From positions 310,001-374,000 of the forward strand of contig NZ_RPDJ01000005.1 of the NCBI RefSeq assembly GCF_004023625.1: a stretch of 64,000 bases of DNA, given 5' to 3'. Source of the stretch: Streptomyces cavernae (lineage in GTDB: Bacteria > Actinomycetota > Actinomycetes > Streptomycetales > Streptomycetaceae). The translations under genes were made by a program, and so were the position numbers. Of the stretch, positions 25,955 through 33,568 are shown piece after piece. The notes below the pieces were generated by a model. It ran no database searches and was not told the DNA's origin. It saw only the letters and a program-made list of their open reading frames with translations. The first letter of the stretch is position 1. The number at the start of each line of letters is the position of its first letter.

Positions 25955-26620
25955 ATGCGAGAGATCGTCACTTTCGACGCCTATGCAACCCTGATCAACT
26001 TCGAGCTCGGCCCCACGACCCTGAAGGTTCTCGAGGACCGGCTCGACCTGGACAACCTGGATGTCGACGAGTTCCTCGACGACTTCCGCGTCATGCGCTT
26101 CCAGGCCGTCCTGGAGGCCTACCGGCCTTACCACGAGGTCCTGTGCTCCAGCCTGCGCAACGCCATGCGCCTGCACGGCCTGGAGTACCGCGAGACCGAC
26201 GGCGAGGCCCTCGTGGACGCCGTCCCCACCTTCGGCCCCTGGCCGGAGGTCCCGGAGGCCCTGCGGAAGCTGAAGACCAAGTACGAGATCGCCATCATCT
26301 CCAACTCCGACGACAACCTGATCGCGCGGAACGTCGAGAACATCGGCGTCGAGTTCGACTACGTCATCACCGCCCAGCAGGCCGGCGCCTACAAGCCGGA
26401 CCGCCAGACCTTCAAGCACGCCTTCCGGACCATGGGTGTCGAGTCGTCGCAGGTCATTCACGTCGCCCAGGGCTGGGAGTACGACCACATCCCGACCCGC
26501 GACCTGGGCCTGAAGCGCCGGGTGTGGATCAACCGCTACGGCCGCAAGGGCAGCGCCGACTACCAGCCGTACGACGAGCTGCCCGACCTGTCGGGTCTGC
26601 CGAAGCTCCTCGGCTGCTGA
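25955..26620 (+). CDS. HAD-superfamily hydrolase, haloacid-dehalogenase type II-like
   Basis: 221-aa HAD hydrolase. The nucleophile motif FDAYATL has Asp8, motif II is IISNSDDN, and lysine lies in AGAYKPDRQTF. HVAQGWEYDH lies where motif IV acidic residues occur. The type II (S)-2-haloacid dehalogenase label fits overall length and motifs, but these proteins are often phosphatases or enzymes of unknown substrate. The position between the reductase and an FAD amine oxidase suggests a role in the island's pathway. Confidence 0.75.
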   Translation: MREIVTFDAYATLINFELGPTTLKVLEDRLDLDNLDVDEFLDDFRVMRFQAVLEAYRPYHEVLCSSLRNAMRLHGLEYRETDGEALVDAVPTFGPWPEVPEALRKLKTKYEIAIISNSDDNLIARNVENIGVEFDYVITAQQAGAYKPDRQTFKHAFRTMGVESSQVIHVAQGWEYDHIPTRDLGLKRRVWINRYGRKGSADYQPYDELPDLSGLPKLLGC

Positions 26621-26669
26621 CCGACGGCACACCGGCGACACAGGACTGAGAACACAGAGGACGCACGCC

Positions 26670-27953
26670 ATGAAGCAGATCCCCTACTGGATGGACACAG
26701 CCCCCGCCCTCCCCGACCGTTCCGGGAAGGACCTGCCCGACGAGGCGGACGTGGTGGTGATCGGCGGCGGCCTCACCGGCCTGTCCACCGCTTACCACGC
26801 CGCCCGCAAGGGTGCCCGGGTCGTCCTCGTCGAGAAGGACCAGGTCGGTTCGGGCGCCTCCGGGCGCAACGGCAGCCACTGCAACCCCGGCATCACCATC
26901 AGCCCGGCCCAGGCCCGCAAGCGCTACGGGCAGGAGCGTGCTCGCGAGCTCTACGACGCGTTCCGCGACGCTGTGGACCTCGTCGAGGAGATCGCGGTCG
27001 AGGAGAACATCGACTGCGACTTCCACCGTGCCGGGCGCCTCGGCGCGATCGTCAAGCCCCAGCACTTCGAGGGCCTGCAGGCCAAGCAGCGCGACCTGGC
27101 CGAGAACTTCGGCCACGAGACGGTCGTCCTGAGCAAGAGCGAGCTGCGCGCCGAGCTGGGCACGGACTACTACCACGGCGCCCTGCTCGACCCGCTCGGC
27201 GCAGCCGTGCACGTGGGCAAGTTCGTCGTCGGCCTGGCAGACGCCGCCGAGCGTGCCGGTGCCGAGATCCACGAGCGCAACGCCGCCACCGGCCTCACCC
27301 GCCTCCCTGGCGGCGGCTTCTCGGTGGAGACCCTGCACGGCACCATCCGTGCCAAGCAGGTCATGGCGGCGACGGACGCCTACACCGACAAGTCGATGCC
27401 GTGGTTCCGCAAGCGGCTGATCAACGTCGGCAGCTTCATCATCGTCACCGAGCCGCTGGGGGAGGCGCGCGCCAAGGAACTCATCCCCAACGGCCGCCTG
27501 CTGGTCGCCCAGAAGAACGTCGGCAACTACATCCGTCTCACCCCGGACAACCGCCTCGCCTTCGGCGGCCGGGCCCGATTCGCCCCCTCCAACCCGGCCT
27601 CCGACATCAAGAGCGGTGAAATCCTCAAGCGGGAGATGACCGAGATCTTCCCGCAGCTCGCGGGGGTGCGCATCGACTACGTCTGGGGCGGCATGGTCGG
27701 CTTCTCCTGGGACCGCATCCCGCACGCCGGCGAGGTCAACGGCCTGTACTACTCCATGGGTTACTGCGGCCATGGCGTCCAGATGGCCACCTACATGGGC
27801 CGCGCGGTCGCCGAGATGATGGACGGCCGCCCGGACGCCAACCCGCTGCGCGGTTTCGGTTTCCCGAAGGTCCCCGTCCCCTTCTACAACGGCACCGCCT
27901 GGTTCCTGCCGTTCGGCGGCGCCTACTACAAGGCGAAGGACAAGTTCCTCTGA
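26670..27953 (+). CDS. PuuB-like FAD-dependent amine oxidoreductase (427 aa)
   Basis: DAO-fold flavoprotein with VVVIGGGLTGLSTAYHAARKG (FAD site, residues 28-48), GSGASGRNGSHCNPG, and YYSMGYCGHGVQMATYMG near the C-terminus, typical of gamma-glutamylputrescine oxidase-like enzymes. It probably oxidises an amine to an aldehyde with O2. GAGGACG precedes ATG 26670. It appears to be the last gene of the transcription unit, because a strong hairpin follows. Confidence 0.82.
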   Translation: MKQIPYWMDTAPALPDRSGKDLPDEADVVVIGGGLTGLSTAYHAARKGARVVLVEKDQVGSGASGRNGSHCNPGITISPAQARKRYGQERARELYDAFRDAVDLVEEIAVEENIDCDFHRAGRLGAIVKPQHFEGLQAKQRDLAENFGHETVVLSKSELRAELGTDYYHGALLDPLGAAVHVGKFVVGLADAAERAGAEIHERNAATGLTRLPGGGFSVETLHGTIRAKQVMAATDAYTDKSMPWFRKRLINVGSFIIVTEPLGEARAKELIPNGRLLVAQKNVGNYIRLTPDNRLAFGGRARFAPSNPASDIKSGEILKREMTEIFPQLAGVRIDYVWGGMVGFSWDRIPHAGEVNGLYYSMGYCGHGVQMATYMGRAVAEMMDGRPDANPLRGFGFPKVPVPFYNGTAWFLPFGGAYYKAKDKFL

Positions 27954-27993
27954 GCCGACGCCGGCCCGATGCCGACGCCGATGTCGGTGACAC

Positions 27994-28034
27994 TGCGGGG
28001 ACTTTCCGCGAAGCGGTCGTGGGAAGTCCCCGCA
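27994..28034 (+). terminator. Hairpin terminator after the FAD oxidase
   Basis: TGCGGGGACTTTCC pairs with GGGAAGTCCCCGCA (13 of 14) around a 13-nt loop, 40 bp after the FAD oxidase stop. It separates the main island operon from the aspartase gene. Confidence 0.7.
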
Positions 28035-28122
28035 GAGTCGCCGCCGCCTCCCCACCGCCTCACCCCACGCCTCAACCCCCTCAACCCGCCTCGCCCCGCT
28101 CCGAGAGAAGGCCCGTACCGCC

Positions 28123-29538
28123 ATGACTGCCGCCGCAGCCACCCGCAGCGAGCACGACCTGCTCGGCGACCGCGACGTCCCCGCCGAGGCGTACTGGGGG
28201 ATTCACACCCTGCGCGCCATGGAGAACTTCCCCATCACGGGCACACCGATCTCCGCGTACCCGTACCTCGTCGAAGCCCTGGCCGCGGTGAAGGAGGCCG
28301 CCACCCTCGCCAACGAGGAACTGGGCCTGCTGGAGCCGGGGAAAGCGGCCGCGATCGTCGCGGCCTGCCAGGAGATACGCGCCGGAAAGCTGCACGACCA
28401 GTTCGTCGTCGACGTCATCCAGGGCGGCGCCGGCACCTCCACCAACATGAACGCCAACGAGGTGGTGGCGAACCGGGCGTTGGAGTTGCTGGGCCACGCC
28501 AAGGGCCAGTACGAGCACCTGCACCCCAACGAGGACGTCAACCTCGGCCAGTCGACCAACGACGTCTATCCGACCGCCGTGAAGATCGCGACGGTGTTCG
28601 CGGTGCACGGCCTGCTCAGGGCCATGCTCGTACTCCAGGACGCCTTCGCCGCCAAGGCGGTCGAGTTCCGGGACATCCTCAAGATGGGCCGCACCCAGCT
28701 CCAGGACGCGGTGCCGATGACGCTCGGTCAGGAGTTCTCGGCCTACGCGGTCATGATCGAGGAGGACCGCAGCCGGCTCTCCGAGGCCGTGGAGCTGATC
28801 CACGAGATCAACCTCGGTGCCACCGCGATCGGCACCGGCCTCAACGCCCCAGCCGGCTACGCCGAGTCGGCCCGCCGCCATCTCGCCGGGATCACCCGGC
28901 TGCCGCTGGTCACCGCCGCCAACCTGGTCGAAGCCACCCAGGACTGCGGCGCGTTCGTCCAGATGTCCGGCGTGCTCAAGCGGATCGCGGTCAAGCTCTC
29001 CAAGAGCTGCAACGACCTGCGCCTGCTCTCCTCCGGTCCGCGCGCAGGACTCGGCGAGATCAACCTGCCGCCCGTACAGGCCGGTTCGTCGATCATGCCG
29101 GGCAAGGTCAACCCGGTCATCCCCGAAGTCGTCAACCAGGTCGCCTTCGAGGTGATCGGCAACGACGTCACCATCACCATGGCCGCCGAGGCCGGGCAGC
29201 TTCAGCTCAACGCCTTCGAACCGATCATTCTGCACTCCCTGTCGGAGAGCATCACCCACCTGCGCAACGCATGCGTGACGCTGGCCGAGCGCTGTGTGTC
29301 CGGCATCACCGCCAACACCGAGACGTTGCGCGCGACCGTCGAGAACTCCATCGGCCTGGTCACCGCCCTCAACCCGCACATCGGCTACACGGCGGCCACG
29401 GACATCGCCAAGGAAGCCCTCGCCACCGGCCGGGGCGTCGCCGAACTCGTCCTTGAGAGAGGCCTGTTGCCCGCCGAGACGCTCGCCGGCCTGCTGCGGC
29501 CCGAGGTAGTGGCCGGCAGTGGACAGGTACTGGCCTGA
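28123..29538 (+). CDS. aspA: Aspartate ammonia-lyase
   Basis: 471-aa member of the fumarase/aspartase superfamily. The signature GSSIMPGKVNPVIPE is present, with AGTSTNMNANEV and NEDVNLGQSTNDVYPTA at the active site. It releases ammonia from aspartate to give fumarate. In this context it is a natural end step if the island's N-acyl-amine pathway yields aspartate, but aspartase could also be a stand-alone housekeeping enzyme. GAGAAGG lies upstream of ATG 28123. It is preceded by a terminator, so it has its own promoter or depends on read-through. Confidence 0.88.
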   Translation: MTAAAATRSEHDLLGDRDVPAEAYWGIHTLRAMENFPITGTPISAYPYLVEALAAVKEAATLANEELGLLEPGKAAAIVAACQEIRAGKLHDQFVVDVIQGGAGTSTNMNANEVVANRALELLGHAKGQYEHLHPNEDVNLGQSTNDVYPTAVKIATVFAVHGLLRAMLVLQDAFAAKAVEFRDILKMGRTQLQDAVPMTLGQEFSAYAVMIEEDRSRLSEAVELIHEINLGATAIGTGLNAPAGYAESARRHLAGITRLPLVTAANLVEATQDCGAFVQMSGVLKRIAVKLSKSCNDLRLLSSGPRAGLGEINLPPVQAGSSIMPGKVNPVIPEVVNQVAFEVIGNDVTITMAAEAGQLQLNAFEPIILHSLSESITHLRNACVTLAERCVSGITANTETLRATVENSIGLVTALNPHIGYTAATDIAKEALATGRGVAELVLERGLLPAETLAGLLRPEVVAGSGQVLA

Positions 29539-29667
29539 CGGGCCGACGGCACCGGGACCGGCCGGGACTCAGGCCCGCCCTCCGGCATCGCCGTGCTCGC
29601 GCAACGATACGAACGGGTGCCGCCTGTCGCCGGGGGAGGTCCGCCCGACGACTGACGAGGAACGCAT

Positions 29668-30402
29668 ATGAGACTGCAGGACGTCAACGCCGTGATCACC
29701 GGAGCATCGAGCGGGATCGGTCAGGCGGTCGCCTCCCACTTCCGCCGCGAGGGCGCCAACCTCCTGCTCACCGGACGGCGACCTGAGCTGCCCGAGGGCC
29801 ATCCGGACGATCTCTACCTCGCGGGGGACCTCAACGACGAGACCTTCGTCTCCGAGCTCGCCGCTCGAGCGGCGGATCACCTGGGGGAAGTGGGAGTGGT
29901 CGTCCTCTGCCACGGACTCCAGAAGTCCGGCCCGCTGGCGGAGACCACTGCCGACGACGCACGCGACGTGCTCCACAGCAACCTCCTGAGCGCGTTCCTG
30001 GTCATGAAGCACCTGATGCCGCTGGCGCCCGAGCCGGGCGCGTCGATGGTGTGCGTCAGCTCGCGCCTCGGCATGGTCGGCATGCCCGACCAGACCCTGT
30101 ACTCCGCCGCGAAGGGCGGCCTCATCGCCCTCGCGCGCGGCGCTGCCGTCGAGTGGGCGTCCCGCAACATCCGCGTCAACGTGGTCGCGCCCGGTCTGAC
30201 CGTGACTCCGGTCATCGAGGCCTCGTTCCAGCGGCGTCCCGATCCCGCCGCCTACCGGCGCGTGCGAGAGGACTCCATCCCGCTCCGCCGGCTCGCCACG
30301 CCCGAGGAGGTCGCCGACGCGGTCCTCTTCCTCGCCTGCCCCGAGTCGTCGTACATCACGGGTGCCGTCCTTCCCGTCGACGGCGGCTACACGGCGTTCT
30401 GA
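29668..30402 (+). CDS. Short-chain dehydrogenase/reductase (classical SDR)
   Basis: 244-aa Rossmann-fold oxidoreductase with TGASSGIGQAV (cofactor), catalytic SSRLGMVG and YSAAK (Tyr and Lys present), and a C-terminal GAVLPVDGGY. The substrate is unknown. ATG 29668 has GAGGAAC upstream. It follows aspartase on the same strand at 129 bp and may belong to the same unit. The iron-box promoter begins just after it. Confidence 0.85.
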   Translation: MRLQDVNAVITGASSGIGQAVASHFRREGANLLLTGRRPELPEGHPDDLYLAGDLNDETFVSELAARAADHLGEVGVVVLCHGLQKSGPLAETTADDARDVLHSNLLSAFLVMKHLMPLAPEPGASMVCVSSRLGMVGMPDQTLYSAAKGGLIALARGAAVEWASRNIRVNVVAPGLTVTPVIEASFQRRPDPAAYRRVREDSIPLRRLATPEEVADAVLFLACPESSYITGAVLPVDGGYTAF

Positions 30403-30448
30403 AGGACAACGGTCTCATTGATCGAGATTTCGCGCCGTCCGGGTGAAG

Positions 30449-30467
30449 TTAAGTAAGCCTTACCTTA
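30449..30467 (+). promoter_or_regulatory. DmdR/IdeR-type iron box
   Basis: TTAAGTAAGCCTTACCTTA is a 19-bp interrupted palindrome matching 14 of 19 positions of the IdeR/DmdR1 consensus TTAGGTTAGGCTAACCTAA. The symmetric core is GTAAG-C-CTTAC. It is followed by TATATG, a possible -10, and lies 44 bp before ATG 30511. It predicts repression by the iron-loaded DtxR-family regulator. Confidence 0.75.
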
Positions 30468-30510
30468 TATGCTGTCATGGCTCGTTCTTCTCCCGCACGA
30501 CAGGACTCCC

Positions 30511-30753
30511 ATGCGTACGACCTCCCGTGGCCTCTTCGCGGCGCTCGCTCTCACCCCGCTGCTGGCAGGCTGTTTCGTGCCCGGCGAGGGCGGTCAGCGG
30601 ATCATGTGGGCCGAGGCGGAGATCCTGCGCACCGACGCCGTCGTACCCCTGGTCCACGAGAAGGTCGTCCAGGGCATCGGCACGAAGGTCGAGGACGTGC
30701 TCCTCGACCCGCGCGAACGCTCGCTGATCGACGTCGACACCCACCTGAAGTAG
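30511..30753 (+). pseudogene. Collapsed ABC-transporter substrate-binding lipoprotein (80 aa)
   Basis: The N-terminus is an intact lipoprotein signal (MRTTSRGLFAALALTPLLAGC, lipobox Cys21). Within ten residues this runs into AEAEILRTDAVVPLVHEKVV and ends RSLIDVDTHLK. That second part has the look of the extreme C-terminus of family 5 (oligopeptide/nickel-type) binding proteins, normally about 500 residues after the signal. The central ligand-binding body is missing without a frameshift, so this looks like an in-frame internal deletion. A translated 80-aa lipoprotein is possible, but it could not bind substrate in the usual way. The iron box precedes it and the permease follows 6 bp later. Confidence 0.65.
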
Positions 30754-30759
30754 CAGCCG

Positions 30760-32553
30760 ATGAGCGTCACATCGGCCGGTGCCGGTGCCGGTGCCGCTGC
30801 TGGTGTCCGCCCGATCCGGTGGCGCACGGGCCTCGGCCGGCTCGCCGCCGGCGCGGCGCTGCTGACGGCCGTGGCCCTGCTGCCCTGGCTGTCCGGGACC
30901 GACCCCGCGCTTACGGTGCTGCGGGCCCGCTCCGCCGACCAGGATCCGACCCCCGCGCAACTGGCCGCCGTCCGTGAACAACTGGGCCTCGACGAGGGGC
31001 CGTTCACCCACCTCGCGCACTGGCTGGGCGGGCTGCCGCGCGGCGAGGCGGGCACCTCCTGGGTATCGGGCGAAGAGGTCCTGCCCCAGGTGACGGCCGC
31101 CTTCGCCGTCTCCTTCACGCTGATGCTCGGCGCGCTCGTGGTCACCATCGCGGTCGCCGCGCTGGTCAGCGCCCGCACCCTGTATCGCGGATCCCGGCGA
31201 CGGCTGCACCGGGGGAGAGGAACCACCGGGGCCGCGGTCCTCGCCGCGCTGCCCAAGTTCCTGCTCGCCTCACTGCTCGCCACCGTGTGCGGGGTGTGGC
31301 TGGGCTGGTTCCCGTCCAGCGGGTGGGAGGGACCGCCGTCGATGGTGCTGCCCGCGCTCGCCCTCGGTGTACCGTCCGGGGCGATGATCGGCGGTCTGCT
31401 CGACCAGTCACTGCCCGCCGCCTTCAACGAGCCGTGGGCCCGGACCTGGCAGGCCTACGGGTTCGCGCCCGGCCACATCGCCCGGCACGCGCTGCGCCGT
31501 ACGCTGGCCGGCGTCCTGCCGCAACTGCTGCCGACCGTCGTGGCCTTGGTCGGCGGTGCCGTCGCAGTGGAGAAGATCTTCAACATTCCAGGGCTCGGCC
31601 GCCTCGCCCTGGACGCCGCCATCGCCCAGGACCTCCCGCCCCTGCAGACCACGACACTCGCCCTCATCCTGCTCGGCATCACCGCCGGCCTCTTCATCCA
31701 AGCCCTGCGCCGCGCCCTGCTCGGCCCGGCCCTACGGGACGGGGCCCTGCCCGCCCTGCACGCGCCCGCACTCCCGCGAGGGCGCTCCGCCCGCTGGGTC
31801 GCCGGAGCCTGCGCCGTGTCCCTGCTCACCCTGGTCATCGCCGGCCTGCTGCGCGATCCCCTGCACGTCGACACTGCGGCCCGGCTGCTCCCGCCCTCCG
31901 CCGCCCACCCGTTGGGCACGGATTCGCTCGGCCGTGATCTGCTGGCCCGGTTGGGCCACGGGGCACTGCGCACGGTGGGCGTGGCCCTCGCGGTAACGGC
32001 GGTCAGCGTCGTCACCGGGCTGTTGCTCGCCATGGCGGCACAGGTGGGCGCGGGCCTGACGGAAGTGGTGTCCACGCTGCCCGCGGTCCTCGCCGGACTG
32101 CTGACGACCGCGGTGACCGGCCCGTCGGCCTGGGGTGCCGCCTGCGCGGTCTGCCTGGTCGGCTGGACCCCCTACGCGGCCCAGGCCGCGGCCCTGCTCG
32201 AACAGGAACGGGCCAGCGGCCACATGCTCGCGTCCATCTCCCTCGGCGCCGGCCCGGGGTATCTGTTCCGTCATCATCTGCTGCCCGCAGTACTGCCCGC
32301 CGTACTGCGCAACGCCCTCCTGCGCCTGCCCACCGCGGTCCTCGTGCTGGCCTCCCTCGGCTTCCTCGGACTGGGCGAGCAGCCGCCCACCGCGGAGTGG
32401 GGCCGCCTGCTGTCGGAGAACCAGCCGTACGTGGAACTGGCGCCCTGGACCGTACTCGGCCCGGCATGCGCACTCGTCCTGCTCTCCGTCCTCGCCGTCT
32501 CCGGCACGGCCACGGTGACCACCGCGACGGGGCAGAGGCTGCGCCGACGCTGA
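30760..32553 (+). CDS. Fused DppB-DppC-type ABC permease (597 aa)
   Basis: Two permease modules in one chain. Residues 1-310 resemble DppB (REQLGLDEGPFTHLAHWL, then EKIFNIPGLGRLALDAA) and residues 345-597 resemble DppC (HPLGTDSLGRDLLARLG, then LGLGEQPPTAEWGRLL). About ten to twelve membrane segments are evident. Such fused permeases occur in actinobacterial peptide or siderophore-type importers with a binding protein and an ATPase. Here the binding protein is reduced to a remnant and no ATPase gene follows. The iron box upstream implies iron-dependent expression of the unit. Confidence 0.82.
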   Translation: MSVTSAGAGAGAAAGVRPIRWRTGLGRLAAGAALLTAVALLPWLSGTDPALTVLRARSADQDPTPAQLAAVREQLGLDEGPFTHLAHWLGGLPRGEAGTSWVSGEEVLPQVTAAFAVSFTLMLGALVVTIAVAALVSARTLYRGSRRRLHRGRGTTGAAVLAALPKFLLASLLATVCGVWLGWFPSSGWEGPPSMVLPALALGVPSGAMIGGLLDQSLPAAFNEPWARTWQAYGFAPGHIARHALRRTLAGVLPQLLPTVVALVGGAVAVEKIFNIPGLGRLALDAAIAQDLPPLQTTTLALILLGITAGLFIQALRRALLGPALRDGALPALHAPALPRGRSARWVAGACAVSLLTLVIAGLLRDPLHVDTAARLLPPSAAHPLGTDSLGRDLLARLGHGALRTVGVALAVTAVSVVTGLLLAMAAQVGAGLTEVVSTLPAVLAGLLTTAVTGPSAWGAACAVCLVGWTPYAAQAAALLEQERASGHMLASISLGAGPGYLFRHHLLPAVLPAVLRNALLRLPTAVLVLASLGFLGLGEQPPTAEWGRLLSENQPYVELAPWTVLGPACALVLLSVLAVSGTATVTTATGQRLRRR

Positions 32554-32714
32554 CCGGCACGTCTGCGCACGCTCGGAGTCCACCCTGTCGGCGGGGGTGG
32601 TCCCGCTGGTCGGGGGATTGAATGCCCGAGGGACTGGCGATGGGATGGCGGCGCAGGTCAAGAGGACGGGCAGTGACCGCCGACGCGGTGACCGACAGAC
32701 CGTAGGAGACTCTC

Positions 32715-32876
32715 GTGAACACCGCCTCCAACCCGGCGACGACGTCTGATGCGCCCCTGGCCGCGCGGCAGACGTTCAATGCGCTGTACGCGCAGGTCCG
32801 GCCGCACCGCTGCACAGTCGCCCTCGGCCCGAACGCGCAGCTGGCTGCCCCACAACTCCTGGCCGGTGCGCGATGA
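32715..32876 (+). CDS. Small hypothetical ORF (53 aa)
   Basis: GTG start preceded by TAGGAGACTCTC. The ORF is 53 codons and ends in TGA overlapping the next ATG (ATGA). The product (RQTFNALYAQVRPHRCTVAL in the middle) is unrecognised, soluble and has one cysteine. The good ribosome site and coupling to a second mini-ORF suggest a real two-gene unit. It lies 160 bp after the permease gene, where an ATPase gene would be expected, and could also be part of the debris of that locus. Confidence 0.45.
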   Translation: MNTASNPATTSDAPLAARQTFNALYAQVRPHRCTVALGPNAQLAAPQLLAGAR

Positions 32877-32977
32877 TCCACCTGTCGTGCTCCGTCGGTT
32901 GCGGATGCCACTTCGCGCTGTTGGTGTGCTGGGGCCTGCTCGCGGGCATCGCCTTGACCGGCACGCTGTGGAAGTAG
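32873..32977 (+). CDS. Tiny cysteine-rich membrane peptide (34 aa)
   Basis: The ORF overlaps the previous stop (ATGA). The product starts MIHLSCSVGCGCH, with three cysteines and two histidines within 13 residues, then a single hydrophobic span (FALLVCWGLLAGIALTG) and a WK end. The Cys/His head in front of a membrane anchor could bind metal, which would fit an iron-regulated neighbourhood, but this is speculation. Too small for most annotation pipelines. Confidence 0.45.
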   Translation: MIHLSCSVGCGCHFALLVCWGLLAGIALTGTLWK

Positions 32978-33011
32978 CACGCCGATGCTCACAGGGCGAC
33001 GGTCGTGCCGC

Positions 33012-33446
33012 TCAATCCGGCGTGCCGGAACCGCCTTCCTGGGCGGTGGTCCTCGGCTCGATTCCGGTGGCACCGACGGTTTCCCGCCAGGCCTCGAGGC
33101 CTGCCTGGAACGCGACGATGCCCGCCTCCGGGAGGGCGATCTCGATGGCCTCCAGGATCTCCTGCGGAGTGACACCGAGGCCGAGGGCCACCCGGATATG
33201 GCTCTGGATGTGTTCCCTGGCGGCCCTCATCACCGTGAGGCTGAGGATGAACAACAGTTCCTTGGTACGGCGGTCCAGCGTGCGGGGTCTCAGATAGGCG
33301 GCCTTGACCAGGCCGTTCGTCGCCTGCAGGACATCGAAGTCGTGCTGCGCCATGACCTTGTGATAGTCGAGGACGTACCCGCGGTCGCGGGCCATGGCGT
33401 CGATGTACTCCTGTGCGGCCTTCGAGGGGACCGTGTCCGTGGTCAT
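33012..33446 (-). CDS. Carboxymuconolactone decarboxylase-family protein
   Basis: 144-aa helical protein with LDRRTKELLFILSLTVMRAAREHIQSHIRVALGLG, the core of the CMD/AhpD fold. There is no CxxC pair, so it is closer to the decarboxylase/lactonase branch than to the peroxidase AhpD. GGAAGGAGG precedes ATG 33446. It is the last gene of the nine-gene minus-strand operon and its role is probably in ring-cleavage product processing or it is an accessory trimer. Confidence 0.8.
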   Translation of the reverse strand: MTTDTVPSKAAQEYIDAMARDRGYVLDYHKVMAQHDFDVLQATNGLVKAAYLRPRTLDRRTKELLFILSLTVMRAAREHIQSHIRVALGLGVTPQEILEAIEIALPEAGIVAFQAGLEAWRETVGATGIEPRTTAQEGGSGTPD

Positions 33447-33568
33447 CCTCGGCCTCCTTCCTACGGGGCGGTGCGGACATGGGGTGTGGCGGGGACGAGG
33501 AGTCGGTCGGTCCGGCGCACCGGCAGCTCACGCACGCGGCCCCCGAAAGCCGCGACGTCGCTCGATGA

